Assembly: GCF_025149915.1 (NCBI RefSeq)
Contig: NZ_CP102278.1
Span: forward strand, 2,022,501-2,086,500
DNA length: 64,000 nucleotides
Reading direction: 5' to 3'
Origin: Coprococcus eutactus
GTDB lineage: Bacteria > Bacillota > Clostridia > Lachnospirales > Lachnospiraceae
Below the pieces are notes generated by a model. That model was not told the DNA's origin. It searched no databases and saw nothing but the letters and a program-made list of their open reading frames with translations. Shown piece by piece: positions 1 to 9,361 of this stretch. Made by a program: the position numbers and the translations under genes. Position 1 is the first letter of the stretch. Each line of letters begins with the position of its first letter.

Positions 1-411
1 TCCTATACGCTCCGCCCTCATCTTTATCTGTGAAAGGGATTCCTCACCCGACACATACAGTATCTTCTGTCCCATCTCGGACATGTTTCTGCACATCTGC
101 AGCAATATGGTGGACTTACCTATTCCTGGATCTCCTCCCACAAGCACCAGTGAACCACTCACTATTCCGCCACCTAACACTCTGTTTAATTCGCCTATTC
201 CTGTGGTAAATCGTGTCTCGTCAGTCGTCTCAACCTCTAAAATGCTTGTAGGCGCCACGACAGTCCTTCTACCGGACTGACTCTTGGCGCCTACCGTCAC
301 TTTCTCCTCACAAAATGAATTCCAGGCCTTGCATCCAGGGCACTGCCCCATCCACTTTGTCGATTCAAATCCACATTCCTGGCAAAAAAACACCTGTTTT
401 TCTTTTGCCAT
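1..411 (-). CDS. radA: DNA repair protein RadA, N-terminal part (cut by window edge)
   Basis: RadA is a RecA-like ATPase that processes branched recombination intermediates. The 137 visible codons begin at ATG 411, seven bases behind a CAGGAG site; the rest lies outside the window. A zinc finger is formed by Cys10, Cys13, Cys24 and Cys27. A Walker A loop (GGDPGIGKST, residues 92-101) follows, then the start of the Walker B region near YVSGEES. This order (zinc ribbon, then RecA core) is diagnostic of RadA. It lies downstream of clpC, as in many Firmicutes, with one small gene between them. The 107 bases ahead of it hold a small 8-bp hairpin around 448-475 but no clear terminator, so co-transcription with clpC is possible. 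Confidence 0.96.
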   Translation of the reverse strand, partial: MAKEKQVFFCQECGFESTKWMGQCPGCKAWNSFCEEKVTVGAKSQSGRRTVVAPTSILEVETTDETRFTTGIGELNRVLGGGIVSGSLVLVGGDPGIGKSTILLQMCRNMSEMGQKILYVSGEESLSQIKMRAERIG

Positions 412-518
412 AAATATTCTCCTGTGAAACTCTCTTTATAATCCTAATAACAGATATTAAGATTCTCTGTTATCCTATTGATCTTATTATTTCTTCCAAA
501 TCGGTCTAACCTATCTGT

Positions 519-935
519 TTAATCAAAAGCTCTCTTTACGTCTACCTTGACAGGTCTTCCCTCTTCGAGATCAACACTTATGCTCATCTTGCCACCAAGA
601 TTAGTCTTGTTCTTGCCGACATATACATCATCGACATGAACCTTGTACTCTGTCTCTGGCTCAAGCTCAAGTGTTATAGATGCATTCTCCGGTCCCTCGA
701 CAACAAATGTTACATCATTCTCGTCTGCCTTGAAACCATGTACTGCTGTTCCCGGAACTGACTCGTACACGAACAGACCGTTCTTCTCAAGCTTTGTGAT
801 CTCATTGAATGTCTTTATCTTGTATATATCTCCCTGAAACTCAAAGCCATCCTTCTTGGTCTTTGATCCAAGTTCATAATTACCAAATTCTAATGAATCT
901 TCCTGTACATTTATCAAATCGCTTACAACTGCCAT
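519..935 (-). CDS. small conserved beta-rich protein of unknown function
   Basis: This is a 138-residue soluble protein with no signal peptide or membrane segment. It begins at ATG 935 behind a strong AGGAGG site. The first half holds FGNYELGSKTKKDGFEF and a K-T-F-NEITKLEKNG segment. The second half alternates short hydrophobic strands and acidic turns, suggesting an all-beta fold. Similar proteins in Lachnospiraceae have, as I recall, been labelled endosialidase in databases. I see no glycosidase active-site motif to support that, so I leave the function open. It sits between clpC and radA, and a -10-like ATTATA (979-984, minus strand TATAAT) suggests it may also have its own promoter. Confidence 0.8.
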   Translation of the reverse strand: MAVVSDLINVQEDSLEFGNYELGSKTKKDGFEFQGDIYKIKTFNEITKLEKNGLFVYESVPGTAVHGFKADENDVTFVVEGPENASITLELEPETEYKVHVDDVYVGKNKTNLGGKMSISVDLEEGRPVKVDVKRAFD

Positions 936-1079
936 TTAAATTTCTCCTCCTGTTTTTTACTATCCGTTAGTGCTTTTCATTATACAGTAACGGGATGCAT
1001 TTTTCTACATAATTATGCATTTTCACTAAATTTTAATATTATTTTCTACTTCGTAAGCATGCCACATATATCGAACCAA

Positions 1080-3557
1080 TTAGTCTTCTATATTCTTTTG
1101 TTTTGCAGTAAGTGATACTTTTTCAGTCACGGAGCCATTTTCACCCTTGATCTTCTTGACCGTCACAGTAACCACTTCACCTTTATGGACACCTCCGGCA
1201 AGTATAGCCTCCGCTAGTTCATCCTCGACATATGTCTGTATTGCACGCCTTAATGGTCTTGCACCGTACTTCTTGTCATATCCCTTCTCGAAGATATATT
1301 TCTTCATATTATCAGTAAACTTAAGTTCTATATCCATCTGAGCCTGAACTCTGTTTTTGAGTTCCTTCAGCATAAGTCCTGCTATGTCACGCACATTCTT
1401 CTCGCTGAGCGCATGGAACACGATGGTATCATCAATTCTGTTGAGGAACTCAGGCTTGAACGTCCTCTTGAGCTCATCCATAACGTTTTTCTTCATGTCC
1501 TCATGTTCCTTGTTGTCATCCTGTACTGTGACAAATCCAAGCTGTTTAGGGTCTATAATTCTCTGGGCGCCTGTATTTGACGTCATGATAATAATAGTGT
1601 TCTTGAAATCCACCTTTCTTCCCTGTGAATCAGTTATATGACCGTCATCGAGAACCTGCAAGAGTATGTTGAACACATCGCTGTGCGCTTTCTCTATCTC
1701 GTCGAACAGTATCACTGAGTACGGATTTGTTCTCACCTTTTCACTGAGCTGTCCGCCTTCCTCAAATCCTACATATCCCGGAGGTGAACCGATAAGTTTT
1801 GACACACTGTGTTTTTCCATGTATTCCGACATGTCAACTCTGATAAGCGCATCCTCACTTCCAAATACTACATCTGCGAGTGCCTTTGAAAGTTCTGTTT
1901 TACCCACACCTGTCGGACCGAGAAACAGAAATGTTCCTATAGGTCTTCTTGGATCCTTAAGGCCTACCCTGCTTCTCTTTATCGCTTTTGCAACGGCGGA
2001 CACGGCTTCTTCCTGTCCCACCACACGTTTGTGAAGTTCAGTTTCAAGCTTTTCAAGTCTCTTTGACTCCTTCTCGGTTAGTTTGCTGACAGGTATCTTC
2101 GTCCACACTGAGACAACGTCAGCTATGTCATTTTCCCCAACAATAATGTTGTGTCTTCCTGCCAACTGACTACGAGCCGTCTTCTTCGCAAGTTCTTCCT
2201 GTCTGTGTCTTATATTTGCCGCCTCTTCTATGTTGCCAGAAATGAGTGCAGTCTCAAGATCACTGTCAAGTGTCGCAAGTTCTGCCACACTCCTGTCTTG
2301 AACAATTCCCTGGGCAGAAAATCCAAGCCGTCTCCTGGAGCATGCTTCATCCATCAGGTCTATCGCCTTGTCCGGAAGGAATCTGTCCGTGATATATCTT
2401 ACAGACAAATCTACAGCCGCTTCAACTGCCTCATCACTTATCTCTACTCCGTGATGCTGCTCATAGCACGATCTCAGTCCCTTAAGTATATCAACAGCCT
2501 CATCCCTTGTCGGTTCTTCGACATTCACCGGCTGAAATCTTCTCTCAAGAGCTGCATCTTTCTCAATGTATTTTCTGTACTCAGCTATTGTTGTGGCACC
2601 TATCATCTGTATCTCACCGCGTGAAAGCGATGGTTTAAGTATATTTGAGGCATCTATGGCGCCCTCTGCATCTCCTGCGCCAACCAGTGTATGGAGCTCG
2701 TCTACAAACAGGATAACATCCCCAGACATCATTACCTCCTGGATGACCTTCTTGATCCTGTCCTCAAATTCACCGCGGTATTTGGAACCTGCAAGCATTC
2801 CAGATATATCGAGGGACAACAGTCTCTTGCCCTTCACCGTATCCGGCACATTGCCACGACTTATCATATAAGCTATGCCTTCCACCACCGCAGTTTTTCC
2901 AACTCCCGGTTCCCCTACTAGACAAGGATTATTCTTCATTCTCCTGCTGAGTATCTGCATGACTCTTTGGATCTCCTTCTCCCTTCCAACAACAGGATCC
3001 AAATTTCCATGTCTTGCTTCCATGGTGATATCCCTTGAATACTTATCTAGTGTTGGTGTGGAAACGCCCAATTTTGCCTTCTTCTTTTTGACGGATGCAT
3101 ATTCCTTCTTTGCTACATTTGCGTCCATTCCGCAAGTCATCAATATATCTATATATACCTTCTGTATATTGATCTTCTCTATCTGCATAAGTCTCACAGC
3201 AACGCAGCTCTGAACCTTTAGTATGGCAAGCAGCAAATGCTCTGTTCCGACTTCGTCAGATGACAGTCTTGCCGCCTCCGCCTGTGCATCCTCAAGTATC
3301 TGTCTTGCCGTCTCAGTATATTTGTCCTTTTCCCTGGTGACTGTCCCACCCGGTTCCAAAATGAACTTCAACGCATGTGCCACCTTTGCTATATCCAGTC
3401 CGTTATTATTCAATATGCTGTACGCTGTTGTATCCGAGACCGACGCCAGAGCCAGTATCATATGTTCACTTCCTACAAAGTTCTGTCCCAGCTTTCGCGC
3501 TACTTTGTTAGCCTCTTTTAAAACTAACTCCGTTTCTTTGCTATATGGCAATTTCAT
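1080..3557 (-). CDS. clpC: ATP-dependent Clp protease ATP-binding subunit ClpC
   Basis: ClpC is a hexameric AAA+ unfoldase that feeds proteins to ClpP. I use the ATG at 3557 (825 residues), which has AGGTGAG just upstream; the reading frame extends seven codons further but without a ribosome-binding site. Visible parts are an N-terminal Clp repeat domain (about residues 1-145), a first AAA module with GEPGVGKTAV, a UVR-like coiled segment (AANIRHRQEELAKK), and a second AAA module with GPTGVGKTELSKAL and the Arg-rich C-terminal D2 small domain. The length fits the family. In Bacillus it follows ctsR-mcsA-mcsB; here its upstream neighbour is purD, and I find no CtsR heptad-repeat operator or CIRCE element in the 150 bases before it. 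A -10-like ATTATA (3627-3632) lies inside the purD terminator. Confidence 0.97.
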   Translation of the reverse strand: MKLPYSKETELVLKEANKVARKLGQNFVGSEHMILALASVSDTTAYSILNNNGLDIAKVAHALKFILEPGGTVTREKDKYTETARQILEDAQAEAARLSSDEVGTEHLLLAILKVQSCVAVRLMQIEKINIQKVYIDILMTCGMDANVAKKEYASVKKKKAKLGVSTPTLDKYSRDITMEARHGNLDPVVGREKEIQRVMQILSRRMKNNPCLVGEPGVGKTAVVEGIAYMISRGNVPDTVKGKRLLSLDISGMLAGSKYRGEFEDRIKKVIQEVMMSGDVILFVDELHTLVGAGDAEGAIDASNILKPSLSRGEIQMIGATTIAEYRKYIEKDAALERRFQPVNVEEPTRDEAVDILKGLRSCYEQHHGVEISDEAVEAAVDLSVRYITDRFLPDKAIDLMDEACSRRRLGFSAQGIVQDRSVAELATLDSDLETALISGNIEEAANIRHRQEELAKKTARSQLAGRHNIIVGENDIADVVSVWTKIPVSKLTEKESKRLEKLETELHKRVVGQEEAVSAVAKAIKRSRVGLKDPRRPIGTFLFLGPTGVGKTELSKALADVVFGSEDALIRVDMSEYMEKHSVSKLIGSPPGYVGFEEGGQLSEKVRTNPYSVILFDEIEKAHSDVFNILLQVLDDGHITDSQGRKVDFKNTIIIMTSNTGAQRIIDPKQLGFVTVQDDNKEHEDMKKNVMDELKRTFKPEFLNRIDDTIVFHALSEKNVRDIAGLMLKELKNRVQAQMDIELKFTDNMKKYIFEKGYDKKYGARPLRRAIQTYVEDELAEAILAGGVHKGEVVTVTVKKIKGENGSVTEKVSLTAKQKNIED

Positions 3558-3610
3558 AAATCTCACCTCGCCTATCACAGTTTTTTAACTTCGCACTCTC
3601 ATACAGAGTA

Positions 3611-3648
3611 AAAAAGGTTTTGAAACATTATATCTCAAAACCTCTTTT
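3611..3648 (-). terminator. intrinsic terminator of the purM-purN-purD operon
   Basis: On the minus strand an 8-bp perfect stem (GGTTTTGA at 3616-3623 with TCAAAACC at 3635-3642) is followed by a run of six T. It lies about 60 bases after the purD stop and before clpC. Confidence 0.85.
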
Positions 3649-3707
3649 GTGTGTATAAATATTTGTTTATAATTTCATGTCTGCAACTTCAAACCTCAAA
3701 AGTTATC

Positions 3708-4979
3708 CTACTGCTCGTCAATAGCTTTTCCTATATCGTGTCTCATATACTTATTGTCAAATGTGATCCACTCAGTTGCAGCATATGCATTTGCACGTGC
3801 CTCGAAGAGATCCTTGCCCTTTGCTGTAACACCGAGTACACGGCCACCATTTGTCACGATTTCATCGCCGTCAAACTTTGTTCCGGCATGGAATACAAAG
3901 TAGTCATCCTTACCGTCAAAATTCTCAAGCCCGTGTATAGGATAACCCTTCTTGTATGATACAGGATAACCGTCTGATGCAAGAACGACACAAACTGCCG
4001 CATTGTCCTCAAACTGAAGATCTATCTTATCAAGTGTTCCATCGATACATGCCTCCATGACATCGATGATATCATTCTTCATACGTGGAAGTACTACCTG
4101 AGCCTCCGGATCGCCAAATCTTGCGTTGTACTCAAGAACCTTAACACCGTTAGGTGTCATCATAAGTCCGCAGAACAGAACTCCCTTGAATTCTCTGCCC
4201 TCAGCCTTCATGGCTGCCATAGTCGGCTTGTAGATATTCTCCATGCAGTACTCGTCTATATCTTTTGTATAGAAAGGACTTGGTGAGAATGTTCCCATCC
4301 CGCCAGTGTTGAGTCCCTGATCTCCATCCTTTGCTCTCTTGTGATCCTGCGCTGATGTCATAGGCTTGATAGTTGTTCCATCACAGAAACAGAGAACTGA
4401 TACTTCACGTCCTGTCATGAACTCCTCTATAACCATAGTATTGCCCGCTGAACCAAAGTGCTTGTCAAGCATGATCTCCTTGACACCTGCCTTTGCCTCC
4501 TCAAGGTCATTGCATATGAGAACGCCCTTTCCAAGTGCAAGTCCGTCAGCCTTTAAAACTATAGGGAATGTAGCTGTCTCAAGATACTTGATCGCTGAGT
4601 CTGGATCTGTAAAATTCTCATAAGCCGCTGTCGGTATACCATACTTCTTCATGAGATCCTTGGAGAATGCCTTTGATCCCTCTATGATCGCCGCATTCGC
4701 ACGAGGTCCAAAAGCTCTGATACCAGCTGCCTCAAATGCATCAACCGCACCTGCAACAAGTGGATCATCCGGTGCTACCACTACCAGATCAATCTCCTTC
4801 TCCTTTGCAAATGCAACCAGCTTGTCAAAATCCATCACACCTATATCAACGCACTCTGCAAGTGCTGCGATACCTGCGTTGCCAGGTGCACAATATATTT
4901 TGGATACTTTATCGCTCTTTGAAATACTTGTAACTATAGCATGCTCTCTTCCGCCGCTTCCTACTACCAATACTTTCAT
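3708..4979 (-). CDS. purD: phosphoribosylamine-glycine ligase
   Basis: PurD joins glycine to 5-phosphoribosylamine with ATP, giving glycinamide ribonucleotide (GAR), the second step of de novo purine synthesis. The 423 residues match the usual length. The N-terminal GSGGREHAI loop, the ATP-grasp segment KADGLALGKGV, and the central DHKRAKDGDQGLNTGGMG motif are all present, with EYNARFGDPEAQ near the metal site. It starts at ATG 4979 behind AGGAGG. It is the last gene of a purM-purN-purD unit, 11 bases after purN, and is followed by a clear terminator. Confidence 0.98.
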   Translation of the reverse strand: MKVLVVGSGGREHAIVTSISKSDKVSKIYCAPGNAGIAALAECVDIGVMDFDKLVAFAKEKEIDLVVVAPDDPLVAGAVDAFEAAGIRAFGPRANAAIIEGSKAFSKDLMKKYGIPTAAYENFTDPDSAIKYLETATFPIVLKADGLALGKGVLICNDLEEAKAGVKEIMLDKHFGSAGNTMVIEEFMTGREVSVLCFCDGTTIKPMTSAQDHKRAKDGDQGLNTGGMGTFSPSPFYTKDIDEYCMENIYKPTMAAMKAEGREFKGVLFCGLMMTPNGVKVLEYNARFGDPEAQVVLPRMKNDIIDVMEACIDGTLDKIDLQFEDNAAVCVVLASDGYPVSYKKGYPIHGLENFDGKDDYFVFHAGTKFDGDEIVTNGGRVLGVTAKGKDLFEARANAYAATEWITFDNKYMRHDIGKAIDEQ

Positions 4980-4990
4980 GGATATTCCTC

Positions 4991-5617
4991 CTAATCTTCC
5001 ACGACTGCTATACCATCTTCCACATGAACCTTGCCGTGGGCTATCTTATCTATAACCGCAGGCAGAAGCTTCCACTCAGCCTGCTCCATAACACGTTGCT
5101 GAAGAACCTTTGGTGTATCTCCATTCTGTACTGCAACTGCCTTCTGCATTATGATAGGACCTGTGTCAGTACCTTTATCTACAAAATGAACCGTTGCACC
5201 TACAACCTTTACACCTCTTGCGAGAGCTGCCTCATGAACTTTAAGTCCATAGTAGCCTGTTCCGCAGAACGCCGGTATGAGTGATGGGTGTATGTTTACT
5301 ATCTTGTTCGGATATGCATCTATCACTATCTCAGGTATGACCACAAGATATCCTGCGAGGACTATGAGATCCGCACCGGTCTCCTGAAGTTTTGCGAGAA
5401 GTACCTCGTTAAACTCTGCGCGGTCTGCGTAATCCTTAGGGCTTACGACCTCCGCTGCTATCCCTGCCTTCTTCGCCCTCTCAAGAGCAAATGCATTCCT
5501 GTTGTTGCTTATGACTGCAACTATCTCTGTATCTGTTATGACTTTATTTTCTATGGCATCTATGATGGCCTGAAGATTGGTTCCGCCGCCTGATACCAGA
5601 ACTGCAACCTTTAGCAT
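4991..5617 (-). CDS. purN: phosphoribosylglycinamide formyltransferase
   Basis: PurN transfers a formyl group from 10-formyltetrahydrofolate to GAR. The 208-residue protein shows [11 protein letters not shown] at the N-terminus for phosphate binding, the NIHPSLIP motif with the catalytic Asn and His, and [16 protein letters not shown] containing the catalytic Asp. The ATG at 5617 overlaps the purM stop codon (ATGCTAA) and has AAGGGAG upstream, so translation is probably coupled to purM. The sequence supports the folate-dependent enzyme, not the formate-dependent PurT. Confidence 0.98.
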   Translation of the reverse strand: MLKVAVLVSGGGTNLQAIIDAIENKVITDTEIVAVISNNRNAFALERAKKAGIAAEVVSPKDYADRAEFNEVLLAKLQETGADLIVLAGYLVVIPEIVIDAYPNKIVNIHPSLIPAFCGTGYYGLKVHEAALARGVKVVGATVHFVDKGTDTGPIIMQKAVAVQNGDTPKVLQQRVMEQAEWKLLPAVIDKIAHGKVHVEDGIAVVED

Positions 5618-6636
5618 AAGTCTACTCCCTTTTCGCCAGCTACAACTGTACCGAGAACAAATGCCTTGTCACCGGCAGCTTCTATAGCTGCAATAGTCTT
5701 ATCTGCGTCTGCAGTGTCTATAGCAAGACACATACCAACTCCCATGTTGTATGTGTTGTACATCATATGCTCATCTATATCGCCTTTCTTTGCGAGAAGC
5801 TTGAATATAGCTGGCACCTCATATGAATCCTTCTTAACCTGAGCACGAACTCCGTCTGGAAGCATTCTTGGGATATTCTCATAGAATCCACCACCTGTGA
5901 TGTGACTGCATCCCTTGATCGTAATGCCTGCATCCTTCACTGACTTGAGAGCCTTTACATAGATTCGTGTAGGCTCAATAAGTGCCTCACCGAGTGTCTT
6001 GCCAAGCTCGTCGTAATATGTATCAAGAGATTCCTTTGTCATCTCGAAAACCTTTCTTACAAGTGAGAAACCGTTGCTGTGCACTCCACTTGAAGCAATA
6101 CCTATAAGTGTATCTCCAGGCTTGATGCTCTCTCCTGTAATAAGATCCTTCTTCTCAACAACACCTACTGCAAATCCTGCAAGGTCGTACTCATCCTCAG
6201 GCATAAGTCCCGGATGTTCTGCTGTCTCACCACCTACGAGGGCAGCTCCAGACTGGTTGCATCCCTCTGCAACGCCGCTTACTATAGTTGCAATCTTCTC
6301 TGGATAATTTTTACCACACGCTATATAGTCGAGGAAGAAAAGTGGCTCTCCACCAGAACATGCGATATCATTTACACACATTGCAACTGCATCGATTCCG
6401 ATAGTATCATGCTTATCCATAATATAAGCCAGCTGAACCTTTGTTCCGCATCCGTCTGTTCCTGACAGAAGTATAGGCTCTTCCATGTCTTTGATCTTAG
6501 CAAGGCTAAATGCTCCTGCAAATCCACCTATTCCGCCAAGCACCTCAGGTCTCATGGTAGTCTTGATGTGCTTCTTCATAAGCTCCACCGACTTGTATCC
6601 AGCTTCAATATCTACTCCGGCATTCTTGTAATCCAA
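5611..6636 (-). CDS. purM: phosphoribosylformylglycinamidine cyclo-ligase (AIR synthetase)
   Basis: PurM closes the imidazole ring to make 5-aminoimidazole ribonucleotide. The 341-residue protein has the expected DGCGTK loop, [10 protein letters not shown] segment, GGETAEHPG motif and C-terminal [16 protein letters not shown]. The start is a TTG at 6636, supported by a well-placed AGGAGG eight bases upstream; no ATG lies nearby. It is first in the purM-purN-purD unit. About 120 bases of leader separate the start from the strong promoter at 6764-6792. The leader holds two palindromes but no recognisable guanine riboswitch. Confidence 0.98.
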   Translation of the reverse strand: MDYKNAGVDIEAGYKSVELMKKHIKTTMRPEVLGGIGGFAGAFSLAKIKDMEEPILLSGTDGCGTKVQLAYIMDKHDTIGIDAVAMCVNDIACSGGEPLFFLDYIACGKNYPEKIATIVSGVAEGCNQSGAALVGGETAEHPGLMPEDEYDLAGFAVGVVEKKDLITGESIKPGDTLIGIASSGVHSNGFSLVRKVFEMTKESLDTYYDELGKTLGEALIEPTRIYVKALKSVKDAGITIKGCSHITGGGFYENIPRMLPDGVRAQVKKDSYEVPAIFKLLAKKGDIDEHMMYNTYNMGVGMCLAIDTADADKTIAAIEAAGDKAFVLGTVVAGEKGVDLC

Positions 6637-6680
6637 TTTCTTATCCTCCTGTTATCCGTTTTTGGCTGGCGCGATCAACA

Positions 6681-6746
6681 GTGACCATACATGATCACTT
6701 ATATCAGTGCCACGCCCCGCCTTCATCATATGGGAGTTCACTCCCA
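6681..6746 (-). promoter_or_regulatory. palindromic leader of the purM operon
   Basis: Two dyad elements lie in the transcribed leader between the purM promoter and its TTG. One is TGGGAGTTCACTCCCA (6731-6746, perfect 7-bp arms). The other is GTGACCATACATGATCAC (6681-6698, 8-bp arms with one mismatch). They could be operator sites or small hairpins. Neither matches the Bacillus PurBox as I remember it. Confidence 0.45.
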
Positions 6747-6763
6747 TTCAAACATTCCCATAA

Positions 6764-6792
6764 ATTATAGATTATAAAGATTGCTTTGTAAA
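6764..6792 (-). promoter_or_regulatory. sigma-A promoter of purM-purN-purD
   Basis: On the minus strand, -35 TTTACA (6787-6792) and -10 TATAAT (6764-6769) are separated by exactly 17 bases. It lies about 125 bases from the purM start. It is back to back with the plus-strand promoter at 6811-6839. Confidence 0.8.
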
Positions 6793-6810
6793 CCTTTTCA
6801 TTATTACAAA

Positions 6811-6839
6811 TTGCTAATAAATATAGCATGTGTTATAAT
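6811..6839 (+). promoter_or_regulatory. promoter of the GGDEF gene
   Basis: -35 TTGCTA (6811-6816), 17-base spacer, and -10 TATAAT (6834-6839) with an extended TGT just before it. The predicted transcript starts roughly 90 bases before the ATG at 6936. A second TATAAT at about 6914-6919 lies too close to the ribosome-binding site to be convincing. Confidence 0.65.
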
Positions 6840-6935
6840 TACAACAGGCTGTGATTTGAATTAGGTCAAAATTATTTACGAATAAATTATCAACAATTTT
6901 GGTCAACGGTAATTATAATACAAAGGAGTGCCCAG

Positions 6936-9245
6936 ATGACTAACAACAGACTTAACATAGGAATATTTACATGTCATATCGATAATGACTATGCTATCGA
7001 AGTATGCAAGGGGGCTGAATTTGCAGCAAAAGAACTGGACTGCAATCTCATAGTCTTCCCAGGTATGTTCCTCAACGCTTCCTTTAATGATCCAGCCAAT
7101 CAATTATATGACTATCAGTATAATTCTATTTTTTACTACGCCCATCCTGAGTGTCTCGATGCACTCATAGTATCAGTGGGAGCTATCTCTTCGTTTTTAT
7201 CAGAAAAGGATATCCATGCGTTTCTCTCTCATTTTGAGGGAATACCTATCCTTACGCTGGAAGAAAAGCTTGATGAATACCCATGCATCATGACTGATAA
7301 TCACGTGGGCATGAGAACTGCGATAGAACATCTCATAAATGAACACCACAGTCAGCATATCTGCTTTGTCGCTGGCAAGGAGAACAATTCAGACAGCAAC
7401 CAACGTTTAAACATATACCGCGAAGTTCTTTCTGAACATGGATATACAGTCACTGACAATATGATAGTACACGGAGACTTCTCCGAATACTGTGGTTCCG
7501 AGATCGGTACCCTCATAGATAATAATCCAGACATGGATGCCATTGTATTTGCAAATGACCAGATGGCTATAGCCGGTTACGCTGAACTCAGGAAAAGAGG
7601 ACTTCGCATAGGTGAGAATCTGTCTGTTATCGGTTTTGATGATTCCACATCATCTGTCAACATGGATCCGCCTCTCACAACCGTAAATATCAATTCCTGT
7701 GAGCTTGGCTACCGCGCTATCTATGGAGCTGTAAGTCTTGCAAAGACCGGGGCTGCCAGATCTGAAACAATGAATTCTCATTTTATAAAGAGACTTTCAT
7801 GTGGATGCAGATTGTGCCGTGAGAATGATATAGTCTCCACCCCTGCAGAGCTTCTTTCACTGAGTGACTCAGAGATAGTAGACATACTGGATCATACACT
7901 CTTTGATGAGATCAGGGATTCCTTCTTCTCACACAAGGTTATCGAATCATTCAGCGATATATTTGCAGATATTATCAGGGTGCTTAAGAACGACAGGTCC
8001 GATCCATATCTTCAAAGAAATATAATCGACAAGATAAAGAATCGTCTAGAGTCCAACATAACGGATTTCTACCCTGTCCAGAAGATCACCTACATGTTCA
8101 GGGAGATGGCTTCCATATTCTCCAGCTGTAGCATGAGCCCGGCCAGAAGGCTTGAATTCAACAATCTGAATGCAGCTATCACCAATGCCCTGTCACTGTT
8201 TATGTCAAACAGTCTGCATAATCAGATGCAGGAGAACAGGATTCTTGGATGGTCGTCCATATACATAACAAGAGATACTCTCACTTACGGAGACGATCTC
8301 AACAAAACTTACTCTTCTATCCTTAATAAACTCAAAGCTCTGAATTATAACGGAGCATACATATACACCTACGATGATGAGATAAAGATCACCGACTCAG
8401 GAAGCTGGATTGTTCCAAAGTCACTGTTCTTACAGGCTTTCTACAATCCAAACAACAGCCAGGTTCTGTTCGGCGAATCAAGAAGGATCCCGTCAACCGA
8501 AATATTTGACAATGAATACACATACTATGACAAACGTTTTACATCAGTGATAGTGCCTATATTTACAAACGAAGACCACCATGGCATATTTATTTGCAAC
8601 ACTGACGTTGCCAGCTTTGGCACCATATATTCAACAAGCCTACAGCTTGGCGCAGCACTTAAATATATGACCCTGCTCAGGGAACAGAACATAACTCAGG
8701 AACAGTTAAAGCTCTCACTCAACGAGATCCACGAGAAAAATGAACTGCTGAACCATCTGTCCACATCTGATGAGCTTACCGGAATATACAACAGGCGAGG
8801 ATTCATGGAGCGTGTTGAGTATTACATCAACATTCCTTCAAACCACGGGCTCAAGGCTATACTGCTTTTTGCCGACATGGATTCACTCAAAGTCGTAAAT
8901 GACAAGTTTGGCCACAAGGATGGTGATTTTGCTCTGAAGAATATCGCCAACATCCTGTCGATGAGCTTTGGTCCTCACGATGTCATCGGGCGAATCGGTG
9001 GAGATGAATTTGTATGCTTTGCATTTACAGGCGATCCGGATTATGTAGCACAGGTTCAGAACAGGATCAAACAGTACTCCGCAGAGCTCAATGCAACCTG
9101 TGGCAAGCCATACTTCATAGAGATGAGTGTCGGTGTTACAGAGTTCACATGCGATGGGGAACAGACAATAGAAGATCTTCTCTCTCAGGCTGACAGCGCA
9201 CTCTATACCAACAAGAGATACAAGAGAATGTCTATTATTAAATAG
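6936..9245 (+). CDS. diguanylate cyclase with LacI-type ligand-binding sensor domain
   Basis: This 769-residue protein is likely a cytoplasmic ligand-controlled c-di-GMP synthase. Residues 1 to about 280 have the periplasmic-binding-protein fold used by LacI regulators (ending VIGFDDSTSSVNMDPPLTTV), but there is no helix-turn-helix ahead of it, no signal peptide and no membrane segment. A helical linker and GAF-like region follow (about 310-590). A short coiled coil (ITQEQLKLSLNEIHEKNEL) then leads to a GGDEF domain whose active motif GRIGGDEF is intact. The inhibitory RxxD site reads GPHD, so product inhibition is probably lost. ATG 6936 is preceded by AAAGGAG. It is divergent from purM and ends in a long bidirectional hairpin. 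The ligand (sugar or nucleoside) is unknown. Confidence 0.88.
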   Translation: MTNNRLNIGIFTCHIDNDYAIEVCKGAEFAAKELDCNLIVFPGMFLNASFNDPANQLYDYQYNSIFYYAHPECLDALIVSVGAISSFLSEKDIHAFLSHFEGIPILTLEEKLDEYPCIMTDNHVGMRTAIEHLINEHHSQHICFVAGKENNSDSNQRLNIYREVLSEHGYTVTDNMIVHGDFSEYCGSEIGTLIDNNPDMDAIVFANDQMAIAGYAELRKRGLRIGENLSVIGFDDSTSSVNMDPPLTTVNINSCELGYRAIYGAVSLAKTGAARSETMNSHFIKRLSCGCRLCRENDIVSTPAELLSLSDSEIVDILDHTLFDEIRDSFFSHKVIESFSDIFADIIRVLKNDRSDPYLQRNIIDKIKNRLESNITDFYPVQKITYMFREMASIFSSCSMSPARRLEFNNLNAAITNALSLFMSNSLHNQMQENRILGWSSIYITRDTLTYGDDLNKTYSSILNKLKALNYNGAYIYTYDDEIKITDSGSWIVPKSLFLQAFYNPNNSQVLFGESRRIPSTEIFDNEYTYYDKRFTSVIVPIFTNEDHHGIFICNTDVASFGTIYSTSLQLGAALKYMTLLREQNITQEQLKLSLNEIHEKNELLNHLSTSDELTGIYNRRGFMERVEYYINIPSNHGLKAILLFADMDSLKVVNDKFGHKDGDFALKNIANILSMSFGPHDVIGRIGGDEFVCFAFTGDPDYVAQVQNRIKQYSAELNATCGKPYFIEMSVGVTEFTCDGEQTIEDLLSQADSALYTNKRYKRMSIIK

Positions 9246-9277
9246 TTTTAGACCTACAGGACAAAACGTGTTGATAA

Positions 9278-9338
9278 AAACCGGCATCAACTCTTTATTT
9301 TGAGGGTTAATCTCAAAATAAAGAGTTGATGCCGGTTT
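9278..9338. terminator. bidirectional terminator with a 27-bp perfect stem
   Basis: The two arms (9278-9304 and 9312-9338) are perfect reverse complements over 27 bases, with a 7-base loop. Read on the minus strand the stem ends in TTTTT; on the plus strand in TTTAATCTTTT. It lies between two convergent genes, so it can stop transcription from both sides. Confidence 0.9.
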
Positions 9339-9361
9339 AATCTTTTGATAACAGTTTGCTT

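Noticed and set aside
3558..3707. CtsR or CIRCE operator before clpC
   Set aside because: Neither the heptad repeat nor the CIRCE inverted repeat is present by eye.
6637..6760. Guanine/purine riboswitch ahead of purM
   Set aside because: The conserved riboswitch core is not seen; only two simple palindromes are present.
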